From assembly GCA_030247855.1 (NCBI GenBank), contig JAPDRN010000023.1, forward strand, positions 248,001-312,000: a stretch of 64,000 bases of DNA, given 5' to 3'. Both the position numbers and the translations under genes were made by a program. The notes under the pieces are model-generated. The model was not told the DNA's origin. It did not search any database and saw only the letters and a program-made list of their open reading frames with translations. Source of the DNA: Knufia peltigerae (lineage: Eukaryota; Ascomycota; Eurotiomycetes; Chaetothyriales; Trichomeriaceae). How positions within the stretch are numbered: position 1 is the stretch's first letter; every line of letters starts with the position of its first letter. Positions 42,930-54,660 of the stretch are shown one piece after another.

Positions 42930-44310
42930 ATGGGGTCCGAACGTTACCCGATCCAACACAAGGGCATTTATCACAACCTCCCGACCTTCGACCCGTCGCT
43001 GAAAGGCTTGACGGCGATCGTTACTGGTGCTAATGGCATCAGTGGATTCCATACTATGCGAGTCCTGCTCGAGAGTCCCGAACGGTGGACGAAGGTGTAC
43101 GCGCTATCACGACGACCTCCTCCACAGGCCATGATGAGCCTGCTCACGGACTCTCAGCGTGCTCGAGTACAGCATGTTGCCGTTGACTTCCTTGATGATC
43201 CTCAAAAGATTGTGGATGCCATGAAGGCGTCCAACGTTGCTGCCGACTACGTTTTCTTCTACTCCTATCTGCAGCCAAAGCCACCTCCAGGTGCTTCTGC
43301 ATGGTCTAACGCCGACGAACTCGTCAAAGTGAATAGCGCCTTGCTTGATAATTTCTTAAAGGCATTGACCAGAGCAAAACTCACTCCCAAACGCTTTCTT
43401 TTGCAGACTGGGGCAAAAAACTATGGCGTTCACATTGGTCGCGCCCGGACACCCGCAATCGAATCTGACCCTCAGCCGTCTCACCTCGAACCTAACTTCT
43501 ACTATCCCCAAGAGAAATTGCTCTTTGACTACTGCAAGAGCAACAACACTACCTGGAACGTCATTCGACCTGCATGGATCATCGGGGCCGTCAACAATGC
43601 GCAGATGAATGCTTTACACCCCTTTGCCATCTATTCCTCAGTGCAAGCCGCCAAAGGTGAACCACTATACTTCCCGGGTGATTGGGCTGCCTGGCAGCAT
43701 GAAGCACACTACTCGACCGCAAGGTTGACAGGATATCTATCTGAATGGGCCGTTCTGGAGGACAAATGCAAGAACGAAGCTTTCAATTCACAGGACACCG
43801 GACCGCTCTCATGGGACCGTTTTTACGAAGAGCTGACTCGTTGGTTCGGCGTGGAAAAGGGTATTCAGCCACCGGAAGAGGATCCGACCAAGTTTAAAGA
43901 GTTTAAAGGCAGATCTGGCAAAGAGACACCCATGGGGTACGTACGTTTGATTCATGTTTGTGTATTTTGACTAACTATCTATTAGGTATGGGCCTGCGAC
44001 TGTAGCTCGGAGCACATTCTCTCTAGTTGGATGGGCATCAAAGCCGGAGAATCACGAAATTTGGCAGAAGTTGATGAAAGCCTCGGGAGGTCAACTTACG
44101 GACGATCCTTTTAAAGATGTCGAGGCAAATTTCGTGTTTGGAGACGCTGCCTTTATGAGTATGGGTAGCCTGTGTATGAACAAAGCTCGAAGGATGGGCT
44201 GGACAGGTTTCGTTGATACTATGGAGTCTATTTTTGAGATGTATTACGAGATGGGCAAGCTGGGCATGGTTCCAAAGATGAAAGTCGCCGAGGCTAAGCC
44301 TTTGATATGA
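42930..44310 (+). CDS. PRISE-type short-chain reductase (progesterone 5-beta-reductase/iridoid synthase-like)
   Basis: Exons are 42930-43936 and 43986-44310 (49-nt intron, GTACGT donor), giving 443 residues, longer than the roughly 390 of plant members. An NADPH-binding Rossmann motif, TGANGISGFHT, lies near residue 32 after a short leader. Family motifs include ALSRRPP, the LQTGAKNYG segment with the catalytic lysine, and EPNFYYPQEKLLFDY with the catalytic tyrosine. WNVIRPAWIIGA follows. The C-terminal exon adds a helical cap (SLVGWASKPENHEIWQKLM). Members reduce enones (1,4-reduction) of various substrates. The fungal substrate is unknown. Confidence 0.9.
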
Positions 44311-45413
44311 GTTAGGAATAGTAATAGGCACCGTGGTGAGTCCAGGATCGATAGTTTACTGGCTCAAATTATCAGACGCCATCTTTTGAGTTCTTTCTAG
44401 GATGCTGACTCGGAAAAGACCCCTGTGTCACGTTGTATTTGGTCCTTTTTCACTTTGGTGGTTCGAAATAATGTACCGATTACATACGTCTGCTCTTGTG
44501 GGGAAACAACAACGTATGTAGCATCCAGAACATGCCACACAGCAATTTCCCGTCTTCCAGTGCCTCATTCCTCGGAGAATATATACCAGGCTGACTTGCA
44601 GCGCGAGACCATTCTTTGGCCAGGCTGGTTTGATGGTACGGAACGAAGTGCTCTTGAAAGACGAAGCTGAAATCGTATCGAGGTTGTGATACAGGTACTC
44701 AATTACAGGCCATCCTTTTATGCGGTAGCTCAAACAGGGCATTTAGCCTCAAAGGAGACACTGTATCCAATTCTTTGTATACTGCCGGTGTTGGACGCAT
44801 TTCAACATGCCCTGAGCCCGATGTTATCACTCAATAACTCTTCCCCTCCAACAAGTGTAGCTGCTCTTTTGGTATGGATGTGAGACTCCAAGCTAAGTAG
44901 ATAGATAGGGCTATTACTTGGTTCTCGAATATCTGTGCTATAGTCGCAATACAAGCATAACCTGTAGCTATATAGAAAACACTGTGCTCATTCCTCGAGA
45001 TGCTAACGGTCTCCGGCGTATTTTTGTTTACCTGGGGACACATGTTAATACTGAGGACTAGTCGCTCTCGAATAATGTAATTGATCCTTCTGTCTCAACA
45101 GCCTCGCCATTGTCAACATCTTCAAGTACAGCCTTGAAAAGGTTGCAAAGTTTCAGGCCAAGCTGCGCCAAATGCAACAGTTGACCTGTCGAAGGCCGTT
45201 GAGTGAGGGAATGCGATATTGCATTTTGAGCTACTATACTCCACATCACATCACCCCCTACGTTCGACTTTATGGGACGTCATGCGCAAGAGGACACCCA
45301 ACTCACTTTAATACCCTGGGAGCCATTGGAACTGTTTCTATTCAACCTCGACCAATAAAACATACACATGATTTGTTCATGTGGCCCTTGCCAGCATGAA
45401 CACCCCTTCTCTC
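44311..45413. other. 1.1-kb intergenic region
   Basis: 3' flanks of two convergent genes. Only short open frames without domains or splice signals occur. Confidence 0.5.
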
Positions 45414-46526
45414 TCAGATGTGTCTGGCGAAAGTCAATTTCCACCAGATCAATGTCCTCACGTTGCCCTCCTCGGCCTTCTCGACGCCAACCTCCTTCTT
45501 GACCACCATGCCCTTCAGCAAGCCGCCGGACATGGCGGTCTCGAAGTCCCGCCAACTGCCTGCCGCGTCCATGAGCCCCCACCGCTCACGGAGTTGTTTG
45601 TAGTAGTCTGCCGTGAGAGTGATCTCACTGATGTCGGGGATGAGTTGTGGCAAAGGTCTGTAAAAAACAGACAGGTTGGCGAGGTTGCTGATGTCGGGGT
45701 GGCGCATCAAGATTTCTCCCAACTCCTCCATGCCTTTGAAGTGTCCGGTGTTTGATCTGCCTACTGCGTCTCCCTGCGCGAGACGAGCGCCCACCAGGTT
45801 GACTCGGTCGGTGAGCGGGTAGTACACAACTGTGCGGAGAAAGCGCAACAATCGTGGTTCGACCTTTGAAAGGAACGTCTGCTCAAACAGGCTTGGTGAG
45901 ACATTGTGGGCAGAGCCCGGGACTGGATGACCAACGTGAATGGTCGTTGTGCTCCAGAAACGCGGCGCCCACTCGGTGCGAACGTGCTTGCTGACCGAGA
46001 GGAGGGACTTGCGTGTCTTTGCGACGTCAAGGTATTCCTTCCATTCTTTCGCCGCGGGGTGATTCTCTAGAGTTCCAATGTTGATGTCTCGAATCAGAGA
46101 CTGGTCTGGCTGTGCGCCGAAGCGAAATTCCATGCGCTGCAGGAAAATGTCAGCGTGAATTCCGGCAATGGCAGCGTCGAGGGCCCACAAAAGAGCTGCA
46201 AAACACAGAGATGATCGACCCACAGAAATGGCTCCATCGATGTCCCATGCCGAGACGGCCCAAATCTTGTTCGTACGAATGTTGGGAAAGGGGGGGACGG
46301 CCTCAAAACTCTCCAGGACGCCTCGCTGTGCCACCAAAGGTAGATCGGAAAAGGGAAAAGGGGTGGTGGTGGTGTCTTCGTCAGTTCTGTGCTGCTCTGG
46401 TACGATTCCATTGCATTGTGCGCAGGTCACAACGATCTCGTTCTCATGTGAGACAGCCGGAGTGGTGAGTAGAGGCGAGACGCACGAACACGTCGAGACA
46501 CTTGGTCCGCAGGCGAAGTAACGCAT
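45414..46526 (-). CDS. Uncharacterised protein
   Basis: A single exon encodes 370 residues from ATG 46526. I do not recognise the family. The N-terminus is Cys-rich (MRYFACGPSVSTCSC, later VVTCAQCNG), perhaps a small metal site or cysteine cluster. The central segment WAVSAWDIDGAISVGRSSLCFAALLWALDAAIAGIHADIF is hydrophobic enough to be a membrane helix or a buried core. The C-terminal half is soluble and contains PRLLRFLRTVVYYPLTDRVN, LSVFYRPLPQLIPDISEITL and a WKLTF ending. The long frame with ordinary codon use makes it likely to be a real gene. The neighbours give no clue. Confidence 0.6.
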   Translation of the reverse strand: MRYFACGPSVSTCSCVSPLLTTPAVSHENEIVVTCAQCNGIVPEQHRTDEDTTTTPFPFSDLPLVAQRGVLESFEAVPPFPNIRTNKIWAVSAWDIDGAISVGRSSLCFAALLWALDAAIAGIHADIFLQRMEFRFGAQPDQSLIRDINIGTLENHPAAKEWKEYLDVAKTRKSLLSVSKHVRTEWAPRFWSTTTIHVGHPVPGSAHNVSPSLFEQTFLSKVEPRLLRFLRTVVYYPLTDRVNLVGARLAQGDAVGRSNTGHFKGMEELGEILMRHPDISNLANLSVFYRPLPQLIPDISEITLTADYYKQLRERWGLMDAAGSWRDFETAMSGGLLKGMVVKKEVGVEKAEEGNVRTLIWWKLTFARHI

Positions 46527-46947
46527 ACTGATGACGCTCTGTTATGTATGATATTTTTACGATCTTGATATCTAAGATTGGTGCAAGGAGCGAGGATGGA
46601 AAGTGTTGTTTTGACAAGAAATCTTTCAAACTGTTTCAATTGATTGTTATTGTTGTCAGTCATTCATCAGTATGTTTGAATATGGAAGCGGTTCACAACG
46701 GCCCCTTTCACCGCCCTGGCAGTGGTCGTGTTTGATTCACAAAGGTGTGGCGAGGTAAACGCGTTCTAGCGAAACCGGTAAACGCGGCCTCAATCCTGAC
46801 AAAGTTGTCATGTTCACAACATATTATCAGGATCATCATTGCGAAAGATTTTAAAGGAGTCAAGGAGAAGGCTGAATTACTGAGTACAGCAGACAGGGTT
46901 AAGCATTCTCTCAGATCCTAGAAGCATATAAAGAACGATATCCAGAG

Positions 46948-48027
46948 GTGTATGCATATCATCTGCGCCATCTGATGCAGAGTAACACACTCAGAACTGT
47001 CAAGATAGTCCGAGCCACAGGTCCAAGACTCGGCCATCTCATACCTCCGCAAGATTTCCAACAGAGCTCACAGTGCAAGGGCCAGCCATACGAGAGCGTC
47101 AACCTCTACCGGAGTTGCGCTTCTTTGATCTGGATGCCGATACCAGATCGATGATTCACGACGAATGCAGAGGAGAAAGGAACATTCATGATGAACCTAC
47201 CTACAGCCGAAACGATCAAGATCAACCGAGCCAGGCACGCAAGGCCCTGTTGTTGACATGCCGTCAAAGGGATTCCGACCTCATCCACAAATTTCATCGC
47301 ACGACGACCATGTGCCTGGATAGGAACAAAGGCGATGTCTTCGAAGCGCATGTACGGCCGCGGCTTTTCTCCTTTACTCTTTTGAGCACACATCCTTAGA
47401 TGTTGAGCAAGGTCCAACGATGCAGTCATGTAAGTATCGTATCCTCAGTGGTTCGTTGTGTATATGCTTCTCGGTGGCAGCTCCCAATGTGTCTACATAT
47501 GATATACTAATGGCGCTGTGCCCAGGATACCACAGCCAACACGGCTGATAAGCACATGTTGATCCCCGAGCTGCTTAGGCGCGGCACCGTTGTTGGTTTT
47601 GGCATCCGCCTATTAGGGTACGTCGACTTTAACGGCGCCGAACTCCTCCTTGGTCTCATCCCGGCTGCGCTTTTCGATACACTCAAGGAACTTGACATAC
47701 GAGCGACCTACTGCAACTTGGGCCCTACAGCCGAAGGTCAGCAAAAGCTGTTCGTGTCGGATGTGATGAACTTCCGATATGCTCTGATTTGGCAGGAGGT
47801 AGCCGTATACAATGTCGACATCAAAGACATTAGAAAATAGCCAAACAGACTTAGTAGCGCCGGTCACAACACGAGGAAGATGGGATCGAATAATCGAGCT
47901 CTTGATGGACAACACGGGAAAGGACCTTGAGGCCCGAGGATGGGACCTCACCAAACACATCAAGCTGGCAACGCCGTCCGACGTGACGGATGGTTACCGT
48001 GAAGGGACCCTCGATTACGCTCCGTAA
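46948..48027 (+). pseudogene. Fragmentary coding traces, possibly a decayed or multi-exon gene
   Basis: Several plus-strand frames hold protein-like text but do not join in one frame. They include YHLRHLMQSNTLRTVKIVRA near 46954, LPELRFFDLDADTRSMIHDE near 47107 followed by RKALLLTCRQ near 47240, FGIRLLGYVDFNGAELLLGL near 47601 and WDLTKHIKLATPSDVTDG near 47943. The segment resembling 'LPxE.R..I...ALLLTCRQ' recalls fungal 2EXR/F-box-like proteins. No set of introns that I could draw restores a complete gene. It may be a relic, an annotation-resistant gene, or chance. Confidence 0.25.
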
Positions 48028-48715
48028 ACCCAAGAATGCCGCCATTCCCAGCAGGCAGACCCATTCCGCGAAGGCCAGTGCAGAGCCATTAACCAGCGGC
48101 TCTCGATGACTGTTGAGGTCCTCTGAGGAAGAAACGGGAGCGACAACGACGAGATCCTGAGATAGACAAGGTGAGAGATTTCAAGGGTTTTGAGTGGATG
48201 GCGTATTGAGCATTATTGTTTCGCATTGGACGTGAACCCTCGTAGCATGAAGTGTGTTCAGGTGCGAGTATTTCGGTGCGGGTGCTTCTTCGAGGGCAAG
48301 TACGGTATGCCACCACACAACATCGTCACGGGTCTCTACAAGTGAGGGCTGTGTACATAAAGACATGCAATAACAAGACAGACTACTGAACGCTCAGTAC
48401 TGCATACACGATGTTTACTCATGGAGCACTAGATAGGTAGGTAAATAGATCTCGAGGCTGAAACGTCTTCAAGGCACGGAGTGGAAAGGTTGGTCTGGAT
48501 CTCGCTTCGGAACAATGGTCTTGAAACCGCCAGATGGTCTCAAGTTGCTACTGATTCGTCCCTGTGTAGATGGGAAAAGATGTTGAGGCTCTGCGACGTC
48601 AATTTGTAGATCTGAAAAGGGCCCAAGTTTGACGTGTAGGGGGAATCTTGAAACGGGGGGTTTTTAACAAGGAATGTGCTTCGACGGTGCGACGCACGGG
48701 GGAAACGTGTGCGAG

Positions 48716-48724
48716 TACGGAGTA
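48716..48724 (-). repeat. TACGGAGTA word
   Basis: Exact copy in AGTACGGAGTACA, in the gene-poor region. Confidence 0.7.
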
Positions 48725-48840
48725 CATATGTAGGGTTAATTTTTTTAGTGCATTCATTAGGTGACGGTAAGGGCCCAGAGCCGCATGTCGCGGCCCCTAA
48801 AGTTCTGTACATAGCTAGGTACGAGCCTCAGGTAGCAAGC

Positions 48841-48869
48841 CCCCCGGTACCGAAGTGCTCCACCGGGGG
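48841..48869. repeat. GC-rich hairpin
   Basis: CCCCCGGT (48841-48848) and ACCGGGGG (48862-48869) are perfect reverse complements separated by 13 bases, followed by a T/A-rich stretch. Confidence 0.55.
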
Positions 48870-49444
48870 TTATTTATTGTTTTGTTGGAGCCGACCAGAC
48901 CGAGACATCATGACGTGAGAGGCTTTCGTAATGGAACTCTGGGGGTCTTTTTGCAAATCAGGTCCATCCGTTCAGCAGGGGGGAAGGTAGTGCAATGTAT
49001 GTATGTACAATACGAGTATCCGTACTCGGTAAACAAAGATCAAAATTCATGATACGAGACCCTGTTTGAAAACAAAGGAAAGAAAGAATCACAGAGCTCG
49101 CATGGCTTGATGAACTGGTTATTGTACAGGTACAATGTGATCTTGTGTGTTATTAACGAGACCGATACAGGGTACAGTAGATGCCTAATTAGATACATTT
49201 GCTGTTGTATTGTACATCTAGTAAAACCTCAGATCTCAGAATTAATGAGCACTTTGAACGACCATTTTACTACCTTACCTTACTGAGTCGGTAGAGCAGT
49301 CTGCCTTGCGAAAAGCAGTTCTGATATTTTAATCAATGATGCGGGAATCAAGTGGGTACACATTCGCAACAGTCGGGTCCATGCCCCCGGAATTTCTGGA
49401 GTGAGAGATCTGTTTGTGATTGACATGATTGACGATGCCAGGAC

Positions 49445-49542
49445 TACGGAGTACGCAGGATTGACAAGTAGCTCGCTCGTCTCGTCAGATGCTAGCGGTG
49501 TCTGCGTGTCTGTGAGTACTTGTACTCGTGGCATACGGAGTA
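49445..49542 (-). repeat. Two TACGGAGTA words
   Basis: Exact copies at 49445-49453 and 49534-49542, in the same orientation 80 bases apart. Confidence 0.7.
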
Positions 49543-50918
49543 GCTTGGCCTTGTTTGTGTCCCTGGCTCTTGGAAATGGGGAGTGACAGCCCTATCATAC
49601 AGTAGAGTCATGACATTATTGTAGCCCCCTGTGCTGGGCATTGGAAGGCCGTGTCTAGGGAGAGAGGGGAAGGGAGGATATGAGAGAGAGAGAGAGGTTT
49701 TGATGAAAGGAACTGTTGTATTACTGTAACAGTTGTTGTCTGCGATCTCTCGGATTGAGCCTTTTCCGCCATCGTTACCGCAGGCCAGAATTTCACAATT
49801 TGCAAATTCTGAGGGAACCTTGGATCTTGGACTTGGGGGATGTTGTGTGTGTGTGGTCAGTGTTTTGGAAAGCAATTTGCGAGACCTCGTGCTGCGCCTC
49901 AATGTTACCGCCGCGCGTCAAGAGATTTTGTTGGTACGGAGGAGCAGATGAAAAAGCTCGGTGGATCTCGCATCGTTTTCCGTGGCTCTTTGTTGGTCTT
50001 GACCCGAAGCAGAATAGCGGGCGGCCATCTGCCACTGCACAGTTACATACAGTACAGCCAGAGAGAGGATAGTACTGTGCTGTAGGGGTGAAGAATCTGC
50101 CCTCCCTCCCAACTCCTTGTTCCTGTACCTGCGCCTATTCCTTCTCCTAGCCTAATAACTCGGAGTCAGCCTCCTACTATCCATTGAATTGCCTCCCCTT
50201 CTGGGTCGCTTCTTCATCCAACCAATGCCCACTCCCTCCCAAATTCATCCAATCCTTCCCGACAAAGCCAGGCGAGACACCCTCCCAAGACTCCAAGCTT
50301 AGACACAACCCTTCCCACCCGTGTCCACTCGCACCAAGCTCGATCCTCCCCCCGGCCTGCGACTACGAAGACAACCCTGCCCAGCCCGTATTTCCTCTTC
50401 GAAACTTGCATCTCTTCCTGTTCCAGCCCCGTCACCACTCTGAGGCACGCACTCGCTTCTGCCATCCACCGACCGACCAACTCGATCAAATCTCCCTCAC
50501 ATTCGCTATTCCGTCTTGTCCTTGTTCTCTTCACTTGCACACAGACTTCACGCTCCTCGTGAACGACAACGACAACACGCCCTTTGTTCAGCATCGACCC
50601 TAGACACCATCGTTTGGAGCAAAATCTCCTGTTTCCAGCATTTGCCGCTCGCTGCCAAAACCCGGTTTTCCCACTCATCCCGCCAACCTCCTCAACCTCC
50701 TGTCCAAAATCAATGACACAATCGATCAACACCTGAGAATAACGTCCATTTCACTTTCCTACGAATCTACTCGGTTCAAGATAGACTTCCAACGTTAATC
50801 GATCCTCAGTACACAAAGACATCGCTATCGCCCTGGTTGGCGCAGATTTCCTTGTTGCTCGGCGGCCCCTGGATAAACACCACGCGTCGCTAGAAGCAAA
50901 GCAACACATCCTTTCAAG

Positions 50919-53282
50919 ATGCGGCCGCAGACATCCTTTCGTTTATTCCTCTCCTTACTCGCCGCCCTCTCATTCTCGAACCTCACCTTCGCCGAAAGAA
51001 TAATAGAGTCCAACTCTCTCAATTCATGTAAGGCCGGTTCGAATTTCACAGCAACTCTTTTCAATGTCGCCTACACTCCTGGCAACGCCAGCGTTGCAAT
51101 CAAGATCAATGGTGTATCGTCCATCTCAGGCAAAGTGACGGCTTTGTTGCAGATCAAAGCATATGGCTTTAACATCGTCAACGACACCATTGATCCATGC
51201 AAAGAAAACCTCTCTGGATTTTGCCCCCTGCAGACCGGTCAGAAAATCGACATTGAAACCAACATCGATGTCCCAGCCGATGTTTCGAAACAGGTTCCGG
51301 GCATTGCCTACACCGTTCCTGACCTTGATGGTGTCGTACGTGTCTATGTATACTCTCAAGATACCAATGAAGTCATCGCATGCATGGAAGCCGATCTCTC
51401 AAACAGAAAGACGGTCTACCAGCCAGCTGTTGGTTGGGCTACGGCTGTGATCGCGGGTCTCGGTCTCGTCGCTGCTGGTGTGACCTCTGGACTGGGAAAT
51501 CCAAACACCGCTGCGCACGTTGCCGCTAACGCCGTCTCCTTGTTTGGCTTCTTCCAAGCTCAAGCTATCATTGGCATGAGCTCCGTGACCATGCCACCCA
51601 TTGTCCAGTCCTGGACCCAAAACTTCCAATGGAGTATGGGTATCATTCGTGTGGGCTTCCTTCAGAACATCGCCACCTGGTACCAGAGAGCTACAGGCGG
51701 TACCCCCACGACCTACCTCTCCACCCTCAGCACAATCTCCGTTGAGGTTCAGAAGCGTGCTCTAAAGCGCTCCCTCCAGTCCATGACCGCAGCCATCGCG
51801 TATGCCTCTCGGGGTGCTCGCTATCTGGCCAAGCGAGCAGACGGCAAAGATGGTGCTGCTGTTGCAGACACCGTCGTCGTCCGTGGTATCGATAGAGTCG
51901 GATTCCGCGCGGGAATCGAGCAGACCAACATCTTCATGACTGGTCTAATCTTTTTCGTCTTTATCCTCTTCATGACTGCTTTACTAGTTTCCTTGACCAA
52001 GGCCATCCTGGATGGTTGCGCCAAGGCTGGTTGGATGAAGTCTGACAAATTCCTCGAGTTCCGCAACGGCTGGAAGATCGTCATCAAGGGTATCTTGTTC
52101 CGTTTGGTAAGCCATCACACTTTTGCGTCTCTTGATATCTAAACTAACCCGAATTAGGTCTTGCTTGGTTTTGTCCAAATGTCCATTCTCTGTCTTTGGG
52201 AATTGGTCGAACGTGACTCGGCTGCCGAAGTTATCCTCGCTCTCATTGTGTTTCTCTCCATGGGCGCCGCTTTGGGATGGGCTTCTTTCAAGGTCATCCA
52301 GCTTGCGAAGAAATCAGTCACCATGCACAAGAACCCGGCCTACATCCTCTACTCCGACCCTCAAGCTCTCAACAAATGGGGTTTCCTTTACGTCCAATAC
52401 CGTGCCACAGCTTACTACTTTGTCGTCGTTATGCTGGGTTACATCCTGCTCAAGGCTGTTTTCATCGCCTTTGCACAAAAGTCACCGGTGACTCAAGCTA
52501 TTGGACTCCTCATTGTCGAAGTCGTTTTTGTCATCGGTGTAGGTGTGGTCCGCCCATGGATGGACAAGAAGACCAACATCTTCAACATCACCATCGCCTC
52601 TGTTAACGCTCTCAACGCGGTTTTCCTTCTCGTGTTCTCGAATGCATTTGGTCAGCCGGCGATGGTGTCTGGCATTATGGGCGTTATTTTCGCCTTCTAC
52701 AATGTCGTTTTCGCCGCCGTCCTGCTTGTACTAGTGCTGATCTCATCAATTTACGCCATCGCTTCCAAGAACCCTGAGGTTAGGTACCAGCCAATGAGGG
52801 ACGACAGAGGTAGCTTCATCAAGTCTCAAGCTGCTTTGACTACAGAGCTCGATGCTCTGGGCGCCACTGCCAGAGGTGAAAATGAGCCAAAGACGGGGTA
52901 TAAGAGCTACGACGATGACGCATCATTCTCCAGCGAATCCTTGAAACATCAACCTGATGTCACGCAACGACCAATGTCGCAGAGCCGGAACGCGTATGGT
53001 CAGCAAGAAACACCAATGTACCCCAGTGAAAACAATGGCCGACGAGGACCACCACAGTCATACGAGCAGCGGCAAATGTACAACCAAGGCTATGGTCAGA
53101 GCGGCGATTATGGCTACCCCAGCAGACCGACAACGGCACCAAACCAACAATACAACGACAGTATGAGCAACGTCAGCAGTGGGTACGCGCCACCGAGATC
53201 TGCAGGGGGATATGCTCCACAGCAAGCGTTCCGAACACAAAACAATGCCAGTCCGTGGCAGCGAGGCGCAGGCTACGATTGA
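50919..53282 (+). CDS. TRP-like (Flc-type) membrane protein with ML-like domain
   Basis: Exons are 50919-52106 and 52158-53282 (51-nt intron with CTAACCC branch site), giving 770 residues. A signal peptide (residues 1-25, ending LTFAE) leads into an ML-like lipid-binding domain rich in N-glycosylation sites with paired cysteines (SLNSCKAGS, DPCKENLSGFCPL). About nine or more membrane spans follow, beginning WATAVIAGLGLVAAGV and including IFMTGLIFFVFILFMTALLV, ILLKAVFIAF and VVFVIGVGVVRPW, then a long, Gln/Tyr-rich cytosolic tail. Yeast Flc1-3 are ER proteins linked to FAD/heme import and calcium handling; fission yeast Pkd2 is a related channel. The exact paralogue is not assigned. The tail contains PxY-like and QQ-rich segments open to regulation. 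Confidence 0.93.
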
Positions 53283-54660
53283 CAACACTCGGGCCAAGAT
53301 GATCAAACCGCGGGTGGCTTCCCACGCCCACCTAACCAGGACCATCAAGCACGAATGGAGATGAGCGAGAAATCCCTCAGCGGGTATTGGGATCGAGATT
53401 GGTGGACACACGAGTATGCCAAAGAGGCTGATCGAACCGCCAGTCCATACCACCGACCCTAGCTTTCTTCTTGCGCATATTTTTTTCTCTCTGAAAATGT
53501 CCTGGCGTCGAGTGGCGATGTGTGTTGGAGGCATGGATTTTCAGTCTTAGAGGAACATGGAAGAATGCACGGACACGGCAGACAAAAGGACAAAGAAGGA
53601 GAAAAGAAAAAAAACGAATGGCAACCTTTATGTGATGAGACATGAACCCAGAATCAGAAATCGAATTGTTTCTTGTTTTGTATATTTTACTACTTTTTTT
53701 ACCTCCCTTTTTGGCCCTCGGCATCTCTTGCGCTTGTGTGTGTGTGTGTCTCGGTCGGCTCGGTGTCATTGTCATTGGGCTGACACGGGACGGGCATTTG
53801 TCAAGGGTGCACACAAATCATCAGGTCCACAAACACCTACTTCCTGCTTGGTGAAGAGGATCCCCAGGGCCGTGAATTGGGGTCGGGTGAGGGAGGTGTT
53901 GTGATGGGGGAGTTGGTGTATTCATTCCCCCTTTGATACAGCAGTCCCTGGTAACAAACAACAAACGAGACGAGATTCCCTGTGGAAGTGGAAGGGAAAA
54001 GGGGGGGGGGGGAATGGGATTGTATTGAGGTTTATTAGACAAGACAAGTTGGCAAAAACAGCATTTACAGAGTACGAAAAGCACAAGTCCAGGTGTTGTT
54101 CTCCACGAGACGAGTGCCCGTTTTTCTTTTGGTTTTCTTCTCTTTTTTTCACTTCTTGTATCCCGTATGAACGTGGCCACGCATTGCCGTAGATTGTTCG
54201 TTGCTCTCGACGTGATGTACCCTCGGTAAGAATTCTTCTCGACGAGTTGAAAAGTGGGAGTGATGCTACGATACTCCGTACTTTCTCTCTTTCTGTACGA
54301 GGTAGGTAGATTACTACTTTTCCAAAGGACAATCATGTTCCAAACTGGACGGGGCCTGATAGTTATGAGTAAGTGGTACCTTGGAGGTGTCGACGACGAT
54401 CCAAAGCGGCCCCGCCCCCCCTTCCATCATACTCTCTCTGGACAAAACAAATCCTATCCTATGTCTTTGGCCCAAGTCCACAGCAAATGCCCATCCCATG
54501 CCCATATGTCCTTTGTCACTCTGTCGTATCAAGCTCACTCATCATTGTTGTTCATCATCATCATCATCATCATCTCTCGCTCTCTCTCTACTGTGTGTCC
54601 TTCGCACCACACGGGTCCCCGATATCCCTTCCTTCTGCTGGATCCCTGATACGTCATCGA
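53283..54660. other. 1.4-kb intergenic with simple repeats
   Basis: 3' flanks of the Flc-type and Mit1-like genes. Contains a G12 run (54001-54012), a TG repeat (about 53737-53750) and a CAT trinucleotide repeat (about 54552-54575). No gene is supported. Confidence 0.5.
54272..54280 (+). repeat. TACTCCGTA word
   Basis: Exact copy in the 3' flank of the Mit1-like gene. Confidence 0.7.

Larger units (their letters stand above)
46527..50918. other. 4.4-kb gene-poor region
   Basis: The largest gap in the window. It contains scattered coding-like fragments (46948-48027), three TACGGAGTA words, a hairpin at 48841-48869, a GA-rich run at about 49682-49697, and, from about 50100 to 50918, a strongly pyrimidine-rich stretch on the plus strand that is probably the leader and promoter of the Flc-type gene. 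Confidence 0.5.

Noticed and set aside
48841..48869. Hairpin followed by T/A-rich sequence as a terminator.
   Set aside because: Intrinsic terminators are a bacterial feature, and no gene ends here. It is recorded only as a structural repeat.
50184..50603. Long frame in the leader of the Flc-type gene.
   Set aside because: It begins with TTG rather than ATG, and its Pro/Ser/His-rich translation simply reflects the CT-rich leader.
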